Positions 52,558-61,319 of a DNA stretch of 64,000 bases are shown here, one piece after another (position 1 is the first letter of the stretch; each line of letters opens with the position of its first letter). A model generated the notes under the pieces. It saw only the letters and a program-made list of their open reading frames with translations, made no database searches and was not told the DNA's origin. Made by a program: the position numbers and the translations under genes. Origin of the DNA: Bog-532 sp963775825 (GTDB lineage: Bacteria > Actinomycetota > Actinomycetes > Streptosporangiales > Streptosporangiaceae); assembly GCA_963775825.1 (NCBI GenBank), contig CAVZKY010000037.1, positions 124,001 through 188,000 of the forward strand, written 5' to 3'.

Positions 52558-53550
52558 TTACGTACTTACCGGTGGTGCGCCGCGGCTTACGCAGCGGAAG
52601 CCGAGGTGGCAGGTGGCGCTGTCGACGGTCTCGCTCTGCCGGGCGGCCGGGCGGTAGCGCAGGCAGTAATTCGGTGCGCACAGGTGTGAACCGCCCTTGA
52701 TGACCTTACGGGGCAGGTTCGCGCCGGGCTCGCCCGCCACCATGCTCGGCTCCCGCGCGGTGACCCGGGGATTGCGCGGCACGCAGCAGGCGTGCGGAGC
52801 GTCGGCGGGATGCTGCGGGGTGAAGTAGTCGCTGGTCCACTCCCAGACGTTGCCGGTCATGTCGTGCAGCCCGTAGCCGTTGGCGGGAAACGAGCCCACC
52901 GGGGACGTCCCGCCGAACCCGTCGGTGAGCAGGTTCTGCCAGGGAAACGAGCCTTGCCAGGTGTTGGCCATCATCCGGCCGCCGGGCGCGAACTCATCTC
53001 CCCAGGCGTAGACGGCACCGTCGAGGCCGCCGCGGGCGGCGAACTCCCACTCGGCCTCGGTGGGCAGGTCCCGGCCCGCCCACGCGGCGTACGCCGCGGC
53101 GTCCTCGTAGGCGACATGGGTCACCGGATGCGACCCGCGGGCCCGGCCGCCGGTGCCCGGTCCCTGCGGGCGCCCCCAGCACGCGCCAGGCACGTAGGCC
53201 CACCAGTTGCGGTAGTCGCCCAGGTCAACGGGCCCCCGGGTGGGCTGGAACACGAGCGATCCCGGTACCAGCAGGTCTGGGTCGGCGTCCGGGTAGTCCG
53301 CGGGGACGAGCGGCCGCTCGGCGACGGTCACGTACCGGGTCGCCGTCACGAAGCGCTCGAACTCCTTCACCGTCACGGGATGGCGGTCCATCCAGAACCC
53401 GTCCACGGTGACCCGGTGCACGGGCCGCTCTTCGGGATAGAAGTCGGCTGAGCCCATCCGGAAGGTCCCGCCGGGAATCCACGCCATCCCCCGGTGCTGA
53501 CCGGGTACCGGTTTCCGTGTCTTCCGCTGCTCCTGATTCGTGACCGCCAC
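52558..53550 (-). CDS. Formylglycine-generating enzyme
   Basis: Activates type I sulfatases by oxidising the Cys of CxPxR to formylglycine, using copper and oxygen. About 330 residues. Core motifs are GGTFRMGSADFYPEERPVHRV, GRDLPTEAEWEFAARGG, GLHDMTGNVWEWTSDYF and KGGSHLCAPNYCLRYRPAAR, where the two Cys of CAPNYC correspond to the catalytic pair; LGFRC ends the fold. All key residues are intact. I place the start at GTG 53550; GTG 53589 would add 13 basic residues, and an ACG three codons after 53550 stands at good ribosome spacing. The convergent sulfatase is the obvious client. Palindrome site 11 lies just upstream. Confidence 0.9.
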   Translation of the reverse strand: MAVTNQEQRKTRKPVPGQHRGMAWIPGGTFRMGSADFYPEERPVHRVTVDGFWMDRHPVTVKEFERFVTATRYVTVAERPLVPADYPDADPDLLVPGSLVFQPTRGPVDLGDYRNWWAYVPGACWGRPQGPGTGGRARGSHPVTHVAYEDAAAYAAWAGRDLPTEAEWEFAARGGLDGAVYAWGDEFAPGGRMMANTWQGSFPWQNLLTDGFGGTSPVGSFPANGYGLHDMTGNVWEWTSDYFTPQHPADAPHACCVPRNPRVTAREPSMVAGEPGANLPRKVIKGGSHLCAPNYCLRYRPAARQSETVDSATCHLGFRCVSRGAPPVST

Positions 53551-53583
53551 TCCTGCAGGGTCCTCTGCCCTGCGCGCCCCGCG

Positions 53584-53604
53584 CCTCACCCGGGCGGGGT
53601 GAGG
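53584..53604. promoter_or_regulatory. Shared palindrome site 11
   Basis: CCTCACC - CGGGCGG - GGTGAGG, arms fully complementary; exact match TCACCC-N5-GGGTGA. Between divergent FGE (34 bp to GTG 53550) and DUF2252 (57 bp). If GTG 53589 were the FGE start it would overlap the site, another reason for choosing 53550. Confidence 0.7.
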
Positions 53605-53660
53605 CGAACGGCTGGCCGGCGGGGCATTGTAAAAGGTGCAGGCTGGAAAGGAGCCGGAAT

Positions 53661-55133
53661 ATGAGTGAACACAAGGTGGCGGCTCCCCCGCGGCCGTCGG
53701 GCCGAGCTCAGGCGCGGGCCCAGCTCGAGACCAAGCTGGCGCATCTGACCCCCGCGGAGCGTGCGGCCCGGGGCGCGCAGGCCCGGGCTGAGGTGCCGCG
53801 GGAATCGCACGCGGACTTCAAGGTGACCGCCAGCAGGCCCGACCCGATTACCCTGCTCGAGGAGCAGGCGAAGGCGCGCGTGCCGGAACTGGTGCCGGTC
53901 CGGTGGGGCCGGATGATGGTCTCGCCGTTCACCTACTATCGCGGCGCGGCCCTGCCGATGGCCAGCGACCTGGCTACCACTCCGGTCTCCGGCCTGACCG
54001 TCCAGGCCTGCGGTGACGCGCACCTGTCGAACTTCGGTGTCTTCGGGTCGGCCGAGCGCCGGCTGGTCTTTGACGTGAATGACTTCGATGAGACGCTGCC
54101 GGGCCCGTGGGAGTGGGACGTCAAGCGGCTGGCGGCCAGCATGGAGGTCGCCGCGCGGTCCAACGAGTTCAGCGGCAAGCAGCGCCGCAAGATCGTCACA
54201 GCCACCGTGGCCAGCTACCGGCAGGCGATGCGCGACTTTGCCGGGATGACCCAGCTGGACATCTGGTACGCGCACGCGGACATCGACCAGCTGCGGGCCC
54301 AGTTCGACGCCCAGCTGGACGACAGGCAGCGCAAGCTCGTCACCAAGGGCGCCGCCAAGGCCCGGACCCGGGACAGCATGCAGGAACTCGCCAAGCTCAC
54401 CACGACGGTGGACGGCCAGCTGCGGATCATAGCCGACCCGCCGCTCCTGGTGCCGATCGAGGATCTGCTGTCGGATCAGGCGCAGCGCAGCGCGCTGCAG
54501 TCCGAGGTACAGAGCATCATGAGCAAGTACCGGCGGACGCTGGAGACCGACCGGCGGCACCTGAGCGAGCAGTATGAGCTCGTTCACCTGGCCCGCAAGG
54601 TCGTCGGCGTCGGCAGCGTAGGGACGCGGTGCTGGATCGTGCTGATGCTCGGGCGCGACGAGTCTGATCCGCTGTTCCTCCAGGTCAAGGAGGCTGAGGA
54701 GTCGGTCCTCAGCCGGTTCCTCGGCGCCAGCGAATTCGCGAACATGGGCCAGCGGGTGGTCGCGGGCCAGCGGCTGATGCAGGCCTCCAGTGACATCTTC
54801 CTCGGCTGGCACCGGATCGCCGCCGGGCTGGACGGAAAGCAACGCGACTTCTACGTCCGCCAACTGCGCGACTGGAAGTTCTCCATCGACACTGACGCCA
54901 TGGTGCCGGGCGGCATGCGCATGTACGGCACGCTGTGCGGATGGACGCTGGCGCGGGCCCACGCCCGGTCCGGGGACGCCATCGCCATCGCCGCGTACCT
55001 GGGCGGATCGGAGGTCTTCGACCAGGCCATCACGGAATTCGCCGACGCCTACGCCGACCAGAACGAGCGTGACCACGACGCGGTTACCGAAGCCGTCAAG
55101 TCCGGGCGAATCGTCGCTGAACAAGGCCTGTGA
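53661..55133 (+). CDS. DUF2252 family protein
   Basis: 490 residues. Recognisable family features: RMMVSPFTYYRGAALPMASDLA, CGDAHLSNFGVFGSAERRLVFDVNDFDETLPGPWEWDVKRLA, and RTLCGWTLARAHARSGD near the end. The HLSNFG and VNDFDE motifs recall the catalytic and metal loops of kinase/aminoglycoside-phosphotransferase folds, so a small-molecule kinase role is plausible but not demonstrated. ATG follows GGAAAGGAG at good distance. Divergent from FGE with palindrome site 11 in between; probably followed by the GAP gene at 55203 in one transcript. Confidence 0.88.
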   Translation: MSEHKVAAPPRPSGRAQARAQLETKLAHLTPAERAARGAQARAEVPRESHADFKVTASRPDPITLLEEQAKARVPELVPVRWGRMMVSPFTYYRGAALPMASDLATTPVSGLTVQACGDAHLSNFGVFGSAERRLVFDVNDFDETLPGPWEWDVKRLAASMEVAARSNEFSGKQRRKIVTATVASYRQAMRDFAGMTQLDIWYAHADIDQLRAQFDAQLDDRQRKLVTKGAAKARTRDSMQELAKLTTTVDGQLRIIADPPLLVPIEDLLSDQAQRSALQSEVQSIMSKYRRTLETDRRHLSEQYELVHLARKVVGVGSVGTRCWIVLMLGRDESDPLFLQVKEAEESVLSRFLGASEFANMGQRVVAGQRLMQASSDIFLGWHRIAAGLDGKQRDFYVRQLRDWKFSIDTDAMVPGGMRMYGTLCGWTLARAHARSGDAIAIAAYLGGSEVFDQAITEFADAYADQNERDHDAVTEAVKSGRIVAEQGL

Positions 55134-55202
55134 CATCGCGGCCAGCCGGGCTGGGAGATCTACCCGGCCCGGCACTGGCCGGACCAGTAAGGGGGCGGGC
55201 CG

Positions 55203-55844
55203 GTGGTACTAAACCTGGTGCTCATTGGTCTCGCGATTACCCTGGAACCCTTCCCGCTCACGGCGTTCATCCTGCTGCTCGGCGCCGAGAAGGGCATCTG
55301 GAAGGGCCTGGCGTTCGTCCTCGGCTGGCTGGCCTGCCTGGTCATCGTGATAGCGGCCGTGCTCCTGACGACCCAGGGGAAGCCGCCCGCGCCGAACACC
55401 GCGCCGTCGACCGCTGCCCTGGCCATCAAGCTGGCCCTGGGCGTCGCGCTGGTCCTCTACGCCGCGCGCAAGTGGCGCCGTAGGGGCATTCCGAGCAAGC
55501 CGCCCACCTGGATGGCGCGCCTGGACACGGTGTCGCTGTGGGCCGCCGCCGGGCTCGCCGCCTTCCTCCAGCCGTGGACGCTGGTGGCGGCCGGCGCCGC
55601 GACCATCACCCAGGCCAAACTGTCCGGGCTGGGTGACTACCTGACGCTGGTGCTGTTCGTCCTGCTGGCGACGGCCAGCTTCCTGTACCTGGAGCTGTAC
55701 GCCACGTTCAAGCCCGCCGCCGCCGGCGTCCGGCTGCAGCAGCTGCGGACCTGGCTGGACACCCACCGCGACCAGGTCATCGTCCTGGTGTGTCTGCTGC
55801 TCGGCCTCTGGCTGGTGGGCAATAGCCTCTACTACCTGGCGTGA
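55203..55844 (+). CDS. GAP-family membrane protein
   Basis: 213 residues, six membrane segments: VLIGLAITLEPFPLTAFILLLGAEKG at the start, LGWLACLVIVIAAVLL, LGVALVLYAARKW, a polar loop, WAAAGLAAFLQPWTLVAAGA and a final VLVCLLLGLWLVGNSLYYLA. Same family as the protein at 41107 but only distantly similar. Function unknown; relatives affect lipid or small-molecule export. GTG start with AAGGGGG upstream. 69 bases after DUF2252. Confidence 0.75.
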   Translation: MVLNLVLIGLAITLEPFPLTAFILLLGAEKGIWKGLAFVLGWLACLVIVIAAVLLTTQGKPPAPNTAPSTAALAIKLALGVALVLYAARKWRRRGIPSKPPTWMARLDTVSLWAAAGLAAFLQPWTLVAAGAATITQAKLSGLGDYLTLVLFVLLATASFLYLELYATFKPAAAGVRLQQLRTWLDTHRDQVIVLVCLLLGLWLVGNSLYYLA

Positions 55845-56363
55845 CGTAAAAATCTGCGGGAGTTTTCCGCCGTTTCCTTAAACGTGAGTTTGAACGTCGG
55901 GCTGGATCGGGAGCGGCTGAGCCGCGTCGGGCCTGCTGTGACGTTGGAGATGCCCCGGCCCGGGCGCGGTACTTACGGGAGCATCTTCAGTGAATAGCCC
56001 TGAGAATGCACCCGGTAAGCCGGGGTGCGGATCACCAGCATGACCCGCTGTGGGCGCTGCAGGGCCCGGAGCGGCACTGACGCCGACGGTGGTGGCGGCG
56101 AAGAGCACGCCCGGCCGGGGCCGCCCGCGGGCAGGACACTGCGCCGGACCGCGACCGCACTCGACCCAGGCACGGCCCCGAGCCGGACGGGGGCGCCCAA
56201 GACTGCGGTCAAGCCCCGGGTAAGGGACGTCCCCCCAACGGCCGGGACACGAGTGCCCCTCCCGTAACTCCAGTCACGCACGTCCCTCCGGAGACCGGTG
56301 CGAACGATCTGGACGGAGCTGAGGCCGGGCGGGGTACACCGCCGCCGTAGGCTTAGGCCCGTC
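55845..56363. other. Intergenic region with dispersed element copy C
   Basis: About 520 bp between the GAP gene and the haemoglobin gene, both on the plus strand. Copy C occupies 55880-56023. The rest is GC-rich without a credible gene. No palindrome copy was seen here. Confidence 0.55.
55880..56023 (-). repeat. Dispersed intergenic element, copy C (reverse)
   Basis: Reverse complement of the element at 598 and 31937. It shares CGGCTTACCGGGTGCATTC at the outer end with copy A and CAAACTCACGTTT at the inner end with copy B, so three copies allow the borders to be defined: outer end near 56023, inner end near 55880. Indels differ from both others. Confidence 0.8.
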
Positions 56364-56807
56364 ATGAACACTGAATCAGCCGAACCCGCCGGACAGCGCC
56401 GTTCGTTCTACGAGGCCATCGGCGGGGAGGACACGTTCACCCGCCTCGTGCACCGTTTCTATGAGCTCGTCGCCGACGACCCGGAGCTGCGGCCGGTGTA
56501 TCCGGCACAGGACCTGGGGCCCGCCGAGGAGCATCTCCGGCTGTTCCTCATTCAGTACTGGGGCGGCCCGCAGACCTACAACGAGCTGCGCGGGCATCCC
56601 CGGCTGCGGATGCGGCACGCGCGGTTTGTGATCGGCGAGGCCGAACGGGACGCCTGGCTCCGGCACATGCGGACCGCGCTGGACGAACTGGCCCTGGACG
56701 AGGCGCTGGATGCGCAGCTGTGGGACTACCTCGTCATGGCGGCACACAGCCTCGTCAACCGGCCCGCCAGCCCCGGCGGCCGCGACCTCGGGCTCACCCC
56801 GAGTTAG
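56364..56807 (+). CDS. glbO: Group II truncated haemoglobin
   Basis: 147 residues. FYEAIGGEDTFTRLVHRFYELVADDPELRPVYP starts the 2-on-2 globin; Tyr(B10) in RFYELV, proximal His in RMRHARFVIG, and Trp(G8) in ERDAWLRHM define group II (HbO). Binds oxygen and peroxide and associates with the membrane in mycobacteria, where it aids respiration or peroxide defence. The frame extends upstream to 56298 but homology begins at ATG 56364. A strong hairpin follows the stop. Confidence 0.92.
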   Translation: MNTESAEPAGQRRSFYEAIGGEDTFTRLVHRFYELVADDPELRPVYPAQDLGPAEEHLRLFLIQYWGGPQTYNELRGHPRLRMRHARFVIGEAERDAWLRHMRTALDELALDEALDAQLWDYLVMAAHSLVNRPASPGGRDLGLTPS

Positions 56808-56834
56808 CGGCCGCGAACCCGGGGCTGTGCTGGC

Positions 56835-56856
56835 CCAGGGGGGACGACCCCCCTGG
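56835..56856. terminator. Hairpin after glbO
   Basis: CCAGGGGGG-ACGA-CCCCCCTGG: perfect 9-bp stem with a tetraloop, 27 bases after the glbO stop. It has no T-run, as usual in high-GC actinobacteria. Confidence 0.6.
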
Positions 56857-56905
56857 AACCCCCCGCTGCGCTTCGCGCCCCGCGGTGGCAATTCGCCGAC
56901 ACACC

Positions 56906-57117
56906 GGCCGCTCACCGGGCCTGAAGGCCCGGTTCGTTAGGCCGGTAACGATCGCCTCGCCGTAACGCGTCGTGGTTGCCCGCCGATATAACCGGCCGCT
57001 CGCCGGGACCTCCGGCCCCGGACTCGTTAGGCCGGTCACGGGCGCCCTAACCCGCCGCAGTACTCGCCGGAGAGAAGCGGCCGCTCACCGGGCCTGAAGG
57101 CCCGGTTCGCTGGGCCG
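56906..57117. repeat. Three spaced 40-47 bp repeats with hairpin cores
   Basis: Copies start at 56906, 56994 and 57079, about 86 bp apart, each opening GGCCGCTC(A/G)CCGGG and continuing with a palindromic core and CGTTAGGCCGGT-like end. The cores of copies 1 and 3 are identical: CCGGGCCTGAAGGCCCGG (56915-56932 and 57088-57105). The last copy ends at the ettA stop codon. They lie between convergent glbO and ettA. Confidence 0.8.
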
Positions 57118-58782
57118 CTATGTGCGGGTTAGTTTGCGGTAGGTGACGCGGTGGGGCCGGGCGGCTTCGGCGCCGAGGCGCTCGATCTTGTTCTTTTCGT
57201 AGGCCTCGTAGTTGCCCTCGAACCAGAACCAGTTCGCCTCGCCCTCCCAGGCCAGGATGTGCGTGGCGATGCGGTCGAGGAACCACCGGTCGTGGCTGGT
57301 GATCACAGCGCAGCCGGGGAAGTCGAGCAGCGCGTTCTCCAGCGAGGAGAGCGTGTCCACGTCCAGGTCGTTGGTTGGCTCGTCGAGGAGGAGCAGGTTG
57401 CCGCCCTCCTTGAGGGTGAGCGCCAGGTTGACCCGGTTCCGCTCGCCACCGGACAGGACGCCGGCCAGCTTCTGCTGGTCCGGGCCCTTGAACCCGAACG
57501 CGGCCACGTAGGCCCGGCTCGGGATCTCGGTGTGGCCCGCGGTGATGTGCGTCTCCCCGTCGGAGATCGCTTCCCAGACGTTCTTGTCGGGGGCGATCCG
57601 GCCGCGGCTCTGGTCGACGTAGGCGATATCCACCGTCTCGCCGACGCGGATGGTCCCCCCGTCGGGCTTCTCCTCGCCCACGATCATCTTGAACAAGGTG
57701 GTCTTGCCGACGCCGTTCGGGCCGATGACACCGACGATGCCGTTGCGTGGCAGCGAGAAGCTCAGCCCGTCGAACAGCACGCGGTCGCCGAAGCCCTTGA
57801 CCAGCTTTTCGGTCTCGACCACGACGTTGCCGAGGCGCGGGCCCGGCGGGATCTGGATCTCCTCGAAGTCGAGCTTGCGCCGGGAATCGGCCTCGGCGGC
57901 CATCTCCTCGTAGCGGTTGAGCCGGGCCCGGCTCTTGGCCTGCCGCGCACGCGGGTTGGACCGCACCCACTCCAGTTCCTCTTCGAGGCGCTTGCGCCGC
58001 TTGGCGTCCTTGGCGCCCTCGACCTTGAGCCGGGACGCCTTGGTGTCCAGGTAGGTGGAGTAGTTGCCCTCGTAGGGGTAGGCATGCCCGCGGTCGAGCT
58101 CCAGGATCCACTGGGCCGCGTTTTCCAGGAAGTACCGGTCGTGGGTGACGGCGACGACGGTGCCCGCGTAGTTCTCCAGGTGCTGCTCCAGCCACTGGAC
58201 GCTCTCTGCGTCCAGGTGGTTGGTGGGCTCGTCCAGTAGTAGCAGGTCGGGCTGGGACAGCAGGAGCTTACAGAGCGCCACCCGGCGGCGCTCGCCACCG
58301 GACAGCTGTGTGACGGGCGAATCCGGCGGCGGGCAGCGCAGCGCGTCCATCGCCTGCTCGAGCTGGCTGTCCAGGTCCCAGCCGTCACGGTGATCGAGCT
58401 GCTCCTGAAGCCGGCCCATTTCCTCGAGCAGCTGATCGGAGTACTCGGTGGCCAGCTTCTCGGTGATCTCGTTGTACTGGTCCAGCATCGCCTTGGTCTC
58501 GGCGACGCCCTCCTCGACGTTGCCCAGAACCGTCTTGTCCTCGTTGAGCTCAGGCTCCTGAGCGAGCAGCCCGACCGTGAACCCGGGCATCAGCCGCGCC
58601 TCACCATTGGAGGGCTGCTCGACACCGGCCATCAGCTTCAGCAAAGTGGACTTACCGGTACCGTTCGGTCCCACGACGCCGATCTTGGCTCCCGGCAGGA
58701 ACGACAACGTGACGTCGTCGAGGATGACCTTGTCACCGTGCGCCTTGCGCACGGCACGCATTTGGTAGATGAACTCCGGCAT
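57118..58782 (-). CDS. ettA: Energy-dependent translational throttle protein EttA
   Basis: 554 residues, exactly the expected EttA size. MPEFIYQMRAVRKAHGDKVILDD starts as in homologues; two ABC domains have GPNGTGKST and GPNGVGKTT, QLSGGERRRVALCKLL and LSGGERNRVNLALTL, and DEPTNHLD / DEPTNDLD. Between them is the ribosome-contacting linker (PtIM) rich in Arg/Lys and with WVRSNPRARQAKSRARLNRYEEM. EttA gates translation elongation by ATP/ADP ratio. AGGTG lies before ATG 58782. Remarkably, the frame is open upstream of this ATG through the whole GGDEF gene, with no stop in between. Confidence 0.93.
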   Translation of the reverse strand: MPEFIYQMRAVRKAHGDKVILDDVTLSFLPGAKIGVVGPNGTGKSTLLKLMAGVEQPSNGEARLMPGFTVGLLAQEPELNEDKTVLGNVEEGVAETKAMLDQYNEITEKLATEYSDQLLEEMGRLQEQLDHRDGWDLDSQLEQAMDALRCPPPDSPVTQLSGGERRRVALCKLLLSQPDLLLLDEPTNHLDAESVQWLEQHLENYAGTVVAVTHDRYFLENAAQWILELDRGHAYPYEGNYSTYLDTKASRLKVEGAKDAKRRKRLEEELEWVRSNPRARQAKSRARLNRYEEMAAEADSRRKLDFEEIQIPPGPRLGNVVVETEKLVKGFGDRVLFDGLSFSLPRNGIVGVIGPNGVGKTTLFKMIVGEEKPDGGTIRVGETVDIAYVDQSRGRIAPDKNVWEAISDGETHITAGHTEIPSRAYVAAFGFKGPDQQKLAGVLSGGERNRVNLALTLKEGGNLLLLDEPTNDLDVDTLSSLENALLDFPGCAVITSHDRWFLDRIATHILAWEGEANWFWFEGNYEAYEKNKIERLGAEAARPHRVTYRKLTRT

Positions 58783-60222
58783 GACACCTAGCGTATTCGG
58801 CCCGGCCGGCCAGCCGGGCCGCCGGGTTCGCGCCCAAGGGCCTGCGGGATGGGCCCGGGAGTCTAATGCCGGGTCGGGGGTCTGCGTCCCGCGGCGCCCC
58901 CGGCCGGGGGTGCCATCGGCGGCGTGCACGCAGATCTGGTCACGCCCGGCGTCTTTGGCCCGGTAGAGCGCGAGATCGGCGGCGGTCAGCAGCTCAAGCA
59001 GGTCACGGCCGTGCACGCCGAGGACTGCGACGCCGATGGAGACCGTCACGTTGACCGCATCGTTATCGGCGTAGATGGGCATGACGCTGGCCCGGTGCCG
59101 GAGCCGCTCGGCGATCATGCACGCCTCGTCGGCGTCGGCGCGGGGCAGCAGGACGACGAACTCCTCGCCGCCGAACCGCCCCACCACGTCCGAGCCGCGC
59201 ACCTGCTGGCGCAGCTCGGCGGCGAGACCGCGCAGGACCTCGTCCCCCGTGAGGTGCCCATAGGTGTCGTTGACCCGCTTGAAGTGGTCCACATCGCACA
59301 GCAGCAGCGCGAGACTCTCGCCGGCCCGTCGCGCCCGGGCGATCTCGGTGTCCGCCTCGCGCTGCCATGCGGTCGGGTTCAGCAGGCCGGTCTTGGGGTC
59401 GGTGCGCGCAGCCGCCTGCAGCTGCTGGTGCATCAGGCTGCGCTGCAGGACGATCACCGGGGGCAGCGCCACGCAGAGCAGCACCGGGCTCAGCGCACAG
59501 GCGATCAGCACCAGGACACCCACGCAGATCTCGGTCAGGTCCAGCAGCAGGCTCTCCCGGTCCCACAGCACCTCCACCCAGCTGGCCTGCGGCTGGGCTG
59601 CGTGGGCCGCGACGGCGACCATGCCCATGTTCAGTACGTTGAACAGCACGGCGCAGCAGACCGCGGTCAGCACAGCCGCCGGCTGCATCAGCCAGGCGGG
59701 CGCCGTGGGGTGGCCGAGCCACGGCACCGACCGGGCGGCCGCCGTAGCGGGGCCAACGTGGTGGAACACTACCGAGGCCGTCGCGCCGGCCAGCCCGAGC
59801 GCCGCGGAGCTGAACAGCCGCCGGTAAGCGGGCGTGCGGCGGACCCGCAGGTAGAGCAGCACCCCCAGGGCGATCGGGGCCACCAGCGCGTACACCGGCG
59901 GCAGCAGCAGCGCGATCGGCAGCCACCACGCCGACAGCAGGTCGCGGGTGACCCCGGTCGGCTGGCCCAGGCGCCGCGTCGCCTCGATGCAGATGGCCCC
60001 GCAGACGAGCAGGGCCGCGAACAGGGCTACCTCGGCGGCCCGTACCGGTGTGCCGAGGATGCCCCGGAGGGTCAGGCCGAGATCAGCGGCGATGATAGCG
60101 AAGACGTACCCGACCACGGGTGGCGGCAGCGCGAAGAGCTGCCAGCTCCGCGGCCGTCCGAAGCGCCGTAGGATGCCGCGAGAAGACACCCGTTGACTCA
60201 TTACCTGATCGGCTGCTGACAT
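58783..60222 (-). CDS. Diguanylate cyclase, membrane GGDEF protein, open into ettA
   Basis: From ATG 60222 there are about eight membrane helices (residues 25-255), then a GGDEF domain: RTDPKTGLLNPTAW, VDHFKRVNDTYGHLTGDEVL and the catalytic GRFGGEEFVVLLPRADA. An RGSD five residues before GGEEF is the product-inhibition I-site, so the enzyme should make c-di-GMP and be feedback-inhibited. The reading frame continues after KDAGRDQICVHAADG through about 45 low-complexity residues directly into ettA, giving one 1034-codon frame. Whether the product ends, reads through, or is a fusion cannot be decided here; a one-base shift would give a TAG stop at about 58862. AT-richer promoter region upstream. 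Confidence 0.82.
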
Positions 60223-60521
60223 GCCTCACGCCTGTCACTAATCGGATCGGTAGTGGAACTCTACGTGGCCAATTCGCGACTTGCATCACCTTCAGTAACA
60301 TCTATAAAACGGTACGTGTGTTTGCGTAGCCAAGTCGGTATGTTGGTCAGCGCGGGGCGATTACCCAGGCAGACACACGGTCTGCTCAGCTTTAGCTCGG
60401 CCGCGGCTGGCCTGAGCGCAAGCCCCGCATTAGACAAGTGCTGGCTACATGAAGAGAGTGAGTTCCATGCGAGGGGTTGTCTGGACTTGACTCCGGTGCG
60501 ATTGACCTGGCTCCGGTGGTG
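60223..60521. promoter_or_regulatory. Gap between ssb and the GGDEF gene
   Basis: About 300 bp, upstream of the GGDEF start and downstream of the ssb stop. AT-richer than average between 60230 and 60340 (for example CATCTATAAAACGGTACG). No gene or repeat recognised. Confidence 0.4.
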
Positions 60522-61086
60522 TTAGCTGACCGCTGGCTCTGCCGCGGAGGCGTCGAGTTCTTGTTCCAGCTCAGCAATCTCTTGCTCGTCGAACATCTCG
60601 TCGCCGTCCGCGACGCCAGCTCCGGTCGGCTGGCCGGTGCCGGGCACGCTGGCGTCATCCTCGACGTCGAAGGCCGGCCCTGATCGCCTCGCCGCGGGCC
60701 ATGGCGGGGTCGGCGGTTGAGCGCCGGTTCCAGCTGAAATGCGCCTCGCCGCGGGCCAGGTCGAAACCGATGGTGTCGGCCTGAACCTCGATCTCCGACC
60801 GCCGCTGCCCGCTGCGGTCCTCGTAGCTCTTGGTGTAAAGCTTCCCGGCCACGATGATGGGCTGCCCCTTGCGCAGGCAGGTCGCCACGTTCTGGGCCAG
60901 CTTCCGCCAGCACTTCACCGAGTAGAACGACGTCTCTCCGTCGCGCCACTCCCCCGTTTGGCGGTCGACCTGGCGGGCGGTCGAGCCGATACGCAGGTTC
61001 GCGACCGCGGTGCCGTCGCTGAAGTGGTGAATTCTCGGCTCGGTCGCCACAAAGCCGACCAGCGTCACGTGTCCGCCTTGCCTCAT
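60522..61086 (-). pseudogene. ssb: Single-stranded DNA-binding protein, one frameshift
   Basis: OB-fold SSB. The main frame gives HVTLVGFVATEPRIHHFSDG, VKCWRKLAQNVATCLRKGQPIIVAGKLYTKSYED and GFDLARGEAHF, ending at about 60670 where the frame changes. The other frame continues FDVEDDASVPGTGQPTGAGV through DEMFDEQEIAELEQELDAS to a stop at 60522, for about 188 residues. The C-terminus lacks the DDDIPF tail of replicative SSB, so this is probably the second, SsbB-like paralogue involved in recombination/transformation-type processes or chromosome segregation. The OB fold itself is intact. Start ATG has AGGAT before it. Confidence 0.82.
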
Positions 61087-61319
61087 CTCGATCCTCCTGA
61101 GCTCTGGCGGCGGCGAGCCGCCGCTCCCTGGGTGGTCGCCCGGCGGCGTCCGTGCCGCCGGGGGTTACCTCCAAGATGGCCCGCCGCCAAGCCGCCGGGC
61201 GGCCCCGGCCGCGCGGCTGGGGATAGCCACACCCGCTTGTCCCCAGCCCTCCAGATAGCACTTCCCCGCCCGACGCCAGCTGGGCATAATGCGCGCCCGT
61301 CGGGCGGGACGCAGGGGCG

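Noticed and set aside
53535..53550. ACG as start of FGE
   Set aside because: ACG lies eight bases after GGAG as in the DUF202 genes, but an in-frame GTG is available three codons upstream, so a non-canonical start is not required.
57047..58195. 382-codon frame overlapping ettA in another phase
   Set aside because: Pure Arg/Pro/Gly shadow of the ABC domains in the true frame.
60280..60300. CATCACC before the GGDEF gene
   Set aside because: Left arm only; the bases at the right-arm position (ACATCTA) do not fit.
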